7,785 bases of DNA. It comes from Candidatus Atribacteria bacterium. Its GTDB lineage: Bacteria; Atribacterota; Atribacteria; Atribacterales; Atribacteraceae. The notes below the pieces were generated by a model, which was not told the origin of the DNA, did not search any database, and worked only from the letters and a program-made list of their open reading frames with translations. Below, piece after piece: positions 5,208-7,785 of this stretch. Numbering within the stretch: position 1 is the stretch's first letter; each line of letters begins with the position of its first letter. The DNA lies in the NCBI GenBank assembly GCA_026390275.1, contig JAPLGF010000039.1:1-7785 (forward strand), read 5' to 3'. The translations under genes and the position numbers were made by a program.

Positions 5208-6431
5208 ATGCTCCTCTATTGTGACTGTTTCTCCGGTATCAGTGGAGATATGTTCTTGGGGGCTTTGATTGATTTGGGTATTCCCGCCGCGGACATTGTT
5301 CAGGAACTGAATAAAATCCCCCTCTCTTTCCAGTTCCAGGCCAAAAAGGTTCAAAAAAATGGGATCATGGCCACCCAGATCCAGGTCATTGATTCCGAAG
5401 GATCACCCCATGACCATCACCTGTCTCTTCACCACCATCACCATCGACCGGCGCGCGAACTGGTGCGGTGTATGGAGCAAAGTACCCTGTCGGTTTCGGT
5501 AAAAACGAAAGGAATCGAGATTCTCTGGAAAATAGCCGAGGTGGAAGGGAAAATCCACGGAAAAAAACCGGAAGAAGTCCAGCTCCATGAAATAAGCGGA
5601 ATCGACACCCTGGTTGACATCACCGGAACCCTGGTAGCCTTAGAAAAGTTGGGAGTGCGAACAGTGGTTTCATCTCCCATTCCCACCGGTTGGGGTTTCA
5701 TCTCGACTGCTCACGGTGAACTCCCTGTCCCGGCCCCCGCCACGTCGGAACTTTTAAAAGGAATTCCCATTTATGCGGGACGAGTTCAAGGAGAACTCAC
5801 CACTCCCACCGGTGCCGCCTTGATCTCGACGCTCGCTTCTCAATACCAACCCCTACCGGAAATGACGGTCGAACGTATCGGCTACGGAGCCGGTTCCCGC
5901 GATTACTCCATTCCCAATGTCCTGCGCGTTTTCTGGGGGAAAGAAACCACCTCCTGGGAAGAGGAAGAGAATCTCCTTCTGGAGACCAATATCGATGACC
6001 TGTCACCCCAGGTGGTGGAATATGTGAATGGTAAATTGTTTGCCGCTGGGGCTCTCGACGTCTTTATCACCCCTCTTTATATGAAAAAACAACGCCCGGC
6101 TTTTATGCTCTCGGTACTTATCCACCCTCAGCAGGCACAAAAAGTAAAAGAGATTCTCTTTCGGGAAACCACCACTCTGGGATTGCGGGAAATGAGGGTT
6201 AAGAAGTGTTTCCTCCCCCGCGAAGAGCAAATCATCGAAACCACGTGGGGGAGAGTGAGTGTCAAGGTCGCCTCGCTGGGAGGCGACCGGAAGGTGATAC
6301 CGGAGTACGAGGAATGTAAAACCATCGCTCAGATTCACGATCTCCCCCTCTACGAGGTGATATATCAGGTTCGCTGCGAAGCACTTCGACAGCTCCTGGA
6401 TCAGGAAGGGAAAAGAAAAGAGGAAACGTAA
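5208..6431 (+). CDS. larC: LarC, nickel insertion protein of pincer cofactor synthesis
   Basis: A 407-residue, uninterrupted LarC. It is a CTP-dependent cyclometallase that inserts nickel into pyridinium-3,5-bisthiocarboxylic acid mononucleotide to give the finished pincer cofactor. Seen: LYCDCFSGISGDMFLGALIDLG at the N terminus, a His-rich loop (H68, H70, H71, H75-H79), probably for nickel storage or delivery, the conserved EGKIHGKKPEEVQLHEISGIDTLVDITG block (113-140), STAHGELPVPAPATSELLKG (166-185), and a C-terminal domain with ETNIDDLSPQVVEYV (259-273) and MKKQRPA (292-298). In L. plantarum larC is split and joined by programmed frameshifting; here one frame covers both parts. It starts 3 bases after the larB TGA, with AAGGAG (5191-5196) inside the end of larB. 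A strong hairpin lies in the 3' part at 6266-6288. Confidence 0.95.
   Translation: MLLYCDCFSGISGDMFLGALIDLGIPAADIVQELNKIPLSFQFQAKKVQKNGIMATQIQVIDSEGSPHDHHLSLHHHHHRPARELVRCMEQSTLSVSVKTKGIEILWKIAEVEGKIHGKKPEEVQLHEISGIDTLVDITGTLVALEKLGVRTVVSSPIPTGWGFISTAHGELPVPAPATSELLKGIPIYAGRVQGELTTPTGAALISTLASQYQPLPEMTVERIGYGAGSRDYSIPNVLRVFWGKETTSWEEEENLLLETNIDDLSPQVVEYVNGKLFAAGALDVFITPLYMKKQRPAFMLSVLIHPQQAQKVKEILFRETTTLGLREMRVKKCFLPREEQIIETTWGRVSVKVASLGGDRKVIPEYEECKTIAQIHDLPLYEVIYQVRCEALRQLLDQEGKRKEET
6266..6288 (+). repeat. Perfect GC-rich inverted repeat (hairpin) inside larC
   Basis: GGTCGCCTC (6266-6274) and GAGGCGACC (6280-6288) are exact reverse complements separated by GCTGG. The RNA would form a 9-bp stem with a 5-base loop. 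It lies within the larC frame, encoding part of KVASLGGDRKV (residues 353-363), and has no U-tract after it, so it is not a typical terminator. Confidence 0.7.
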
Positions 6432-6434
6432 ATC

Positions 6435-6641
6435 TTATTGCTCACACTTCCCGCCACACCTTTTGCCGCATTTTATACAGACCAGATCATCAAGGGTTTT
6501 TTTGATTTCATCCGGGGAAAAAAAACGATTCCGGACCCGTTTGTCGCCGAGCCATTTCCATCTTTCATTTCTGGAGCGCATCGGAAGCTCATTAAGGGTA
6601 ACAAGCCCTTTATCTTGATATTCACGTTTTTCCAAACCCAC
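6435..6641 (-). CDS. Small four-cysteine protein of unknown function
   Basis: A 68-residue hypothetical protein. The N-terminal part is basic and Trp-containing (RSRNERWKWLGDKRVRNRFF, 22-41). It is followed by a short acidic helix-like stretch, SPDEIKKTLDDL (42-53), then a dense cysteine cluster CIKCGKRCGGKC (55-66) with C55, C58, C62 and C66. This could bind zinc or an iron-sulfur cluster. The gene is probably real because AGGAGG (6645-6650) precedes it and its TAA lies 3 bases from the larC stop on the other strand. The start is uncertain: GTG at 6641 is only 3 bases from AGGAGG, while TTG at 6635 (codon 3) is 9 bases away and better spaced. The protein may be a metal-linked regulator or assembly factor, but position next to larC, in the opposite direction, does not prove a link. 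Confidence 0.6.
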   Translation of the reverse strand: MGLEKREYQDKGLVTLNELPMRSRNERWKWLGDKRVRNRFFSPDEIKKTLDDLVCIKCGKRCGGKCEQ

Positions 6642-6644
6642 TCG

Positions 6645-6650
6645 CCTCCT
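6645..6650 (-). promoter_or_regulatory. Ribosome binding site of the four-cysteine protein gene
   Basis: AGGAGG on the minus strand, 3 bases before GTG (6641) and 9 bases before TTG (6635). The spacing favours the TTG as start, which would remove two residues. The presence of this site is the main support for the small gene. Confidence 0.6.
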
Positions 6651-6674
6651 TTTATTCTATTCTGAAAATACAGT

Positions 6675-6715
6675 GAAAAGATGTGGAATTGGGGAACTGG
6701 AACTGGTATCTTTTC
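6675..6715 (-). terminator. Weak inverted repeat after livF, possible terminator
   Basis: GAAAAGAT (6675-6682) and ATCTTTTC (6708-6715) are exact reverse complements, 25 bases apart, just past the livF stop at 6717. The stem is A/U-rich with a long loop, and downstream on the minus strand is only a short T-run (ATTTTC). It could be a weak terminator or chance. It is the only candidate in the 75-base gap between livF and the four-cysteine gene. Confidence 0.2.
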
Positions 6716-6716
6716 C

Positions 6717-7442
6717 CTAATCTTCTCCGAGATAGGCTTTCCGGACGTTTTCGTCGTTCAGAAGAGCTTTTCCTTTTCCGCTCACATTGATTTTTCCGGT
6801 TTCCAAAACATAAGCATAATCAGCGATTTCCAGAGCCGCCCGGGCGTTTTGTTCAATGAGCAAGATGGTGGTTCCATTCTTATTAATGAGTTGAATAATT
6901 CTGAAAATTTCCCTGACTAAAAGAGGCGCCAATCCCAAGGACGGTTCATCCATCATGAGGAGCCGGGGCCGGGACATCAATCCTCGGGCTACCGCCAACA
7001 TCTGTTGTTCCCCGCCGCTCAAGGTTCCACCCTTCTGCCAGGTCCGTTCCTGGAGACGAGGAAAAATGGAAAAAACCCAATCGATATCTTTCTTCACATT
7101 TTCCAGATCTTTTCGGGTATAGTATCCTAAGATCATATTTTCCATAACCGTCAGGTTGGAAAAAATTTTTCGCCCTTCCGGCACCATTGCCACCCCCATC
7201 TCTACAATCCTGTGTGCCGGGGCCTGAGTGATATCCATTCCGGAAAAAATGATCCGTCCTTCGCGTGCCCGTACCAAACCCGAAATGGTTCGAAGGGTAG
7301 TACTCTTACCTGCTCCATTGGCTCCAACGAGAGCAACGACCTGTCCCTGAGGAACCCGAAATTGAATCCCCTTCAAAGCATGGATCCCGCCATAATACAC
7401 ATGAAGGTTATCGATAGTAAGAACGTCTTTCTCTTCAACCAT
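6717..7442 (-). CDS. livF: LivF, branched-chain amino acid ABC transporter ATPase
   Basis: A 241-residue ABC ATPase of the high-affinity branched-chain amino acid (HAAT) family. It energises uptake of leucine, isoleucine, valine or related substrates at the inner face of the cytoplasmic membrane, together with LivG, permeases LivH/LivM and a binding protein. Seen: Walker A GANGAGKST (40-48), a VPEGRKIF segment (87-94) typical of LivF, signature LSGGEQQM (141-148), Walker B LLMMDEP (161-167) with E166, and LLIEQNARAAL (194-204). LivF proteins normally have this EQN in place of the switch histidine. The ATG follows the livG TAA directly with no gap; a GGAG 6 bases upstream sits in the end of livG. 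Substrate could also be amides, urea or other amino acids, as in UrtE-like homologues. Confidence 0.93.
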   Translation of the reverse strand: MVEEKDVLTIDNLHVYYGGIHALKGIQFRVPQGQVVALVGANGAGKSTTLRTISGLVRAREGRIIFSGMDITQAPAHRIVEMGVAMVPEGRKIFSNLTVMENMILGYYTRKDLENVKKDIDWVFSIFPRLQERTWQKGGTLSGGEQQMLAVARGLMSRPRLLMMDEPSLGLAPLLVREIFRIIQLINKNGTTILLIEQNARAALEIADYAYVLETGKINVSGKGKALLNDENVRKAYLGED

Positions 7443-7785
7443 TTACTTCTCCACCCCTAAGTAGGCTTCGATAACCTTGGGATCGTTTCGTATTTCAGCC
7501 GGAGTCCCCTGGGCAATCTTCATACCAAAATCCATCACTGAAATCCACTCGCATGCTCCCATCACCACTTTCATGTCATGTTCAATCAAAAGAATAGTTA
7601 AGTCAAACTCATCCCGAATATGCTGAATGAACTTGATCAATTCCAGAGTTTCCTGCGGGTTCATCCCGGCTGCTGGCTCATCGAGCAGAAGCAAGCGGGG
7701 ATGGGTGGCGAGTGCCCGGGCAATCTCCAACCGGCGCTGTTGACCATAGGGAAGCGACTTGGCATCCTCGGAAGCCAAACTGTGT
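7443..7785 (-). CDS. livG: LivG, branched-chain amino acid ABC transporter ATPase, C-terminal part
   Basis: The 3' part (about 114 codons) of the partner ATPase, open to the window edge; the Walker A region lies outside. Seen: LPYGQQRRLEIARAL, the LivG form of the ABC signature, then LLLLDEPAAGMNP with Walker B, and LLIEHDM with the switch histidine that LivF lacks. The end, AYLGVEK, is typical of LivG. The order livG then livF with no gap is the common end of liv operons, so livH, livM and livK or similar genes are expected to the right. The frame runs straight into position 7785, so the first in-window TTG at 7778 is not the true start. Confidence 0.92.
   Translation of the reverse strand, partial: HSLASEDAKSLPYGQQRRLEIARALATHPRLLLLDEPAAGMNPQETLELIKFIQHIRDEFDLTILLIEHDMKVVMGACEWISVMDFGMKIAQGTPAEIRNDPKVIEAYLGVEK

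Noticed and set aside
5403..5450. Run of histidines in LarC, like an affinity tag.
   Set aside because: His-rich loops at this place are normal for LarC and fit its nickel role; there is no vector sequence nearby.
6438..6665. 75-residue open frame on the plus strand after larC.
   Set aside because: It lacks a ribosome binding site and is antisense to the four-cysteine gene, which has AGGAGG and a plausible metal-binding motif.

Overview
The window looks like a mid-GC (roughly 45-50% by eye) anaerobic, possibly thermophilic bacterial chromosome. Its protein genes are densely packed and mostly have strong AGGAGG-type ribosome binding sites. Compact overlapping operons, Lar nickel-pincer cofactor genes and a LivF/LivG transporter would suit a fermentative anaerobe from a Firmicutes-like or deep-branching lineage. 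Nothing here fixes the taxon. I see no rRNA, tRNA, CRISPR array, insertion sequence or phage gene.

Left block (1-2952, minus strand): a tight operon read right to left. It starts with a 305-residue protein that joins a cytidylate-kinase-like domain to a PD-(D/E)XK nuclease-like domain. Next come a hypoxanthine phosphoribosyltransferase (hpt), histidinol-phosphate aminotransferase (hisC) and a HAD phosphatase cut by the window edge. The first three genes overlap by 4 bases at each junction and the last gap is 6 bases, so co-transcription and translational coupling are likely. A perfect TATAAT lies just upstream of the first gene.

Middle block (2953-4445): a divergent promoter region, then a thioredoxin-like probable lipoprotein (plus strand) with a CxxC active site and extra cysteines. 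It converges on, and overlaps at the stop codon with, a secreted protein of unknown function (minus strand). A 182-base divergent intergenic region follows.

Right-centre block (4446-6431, plus strand): larB and an uninterrupted larC, two of the three enzymes that make the nickel pincer nucleotide cofactor from nicotinic acid adenine dinucleotide. larE and the client enzyme larA are not in the window.

Right block (6435-7785, minus strand): a small four-cysteine protein converging on larC, then livF and the C-terminal part of livG, the two ATPases of a branched-chain amino acid (HAAT) importer. Permease and binding-protein genes would be expected beyond the right edge.

The most unusual item is the kinase-nuclease fusion at the head of the purine-salvage operon. 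Its P-loop looks degenerate, while its nuclease-like half keeps most of the expected acidic positions. The adjacent Hpt also has an atypical flexible active-site loop.
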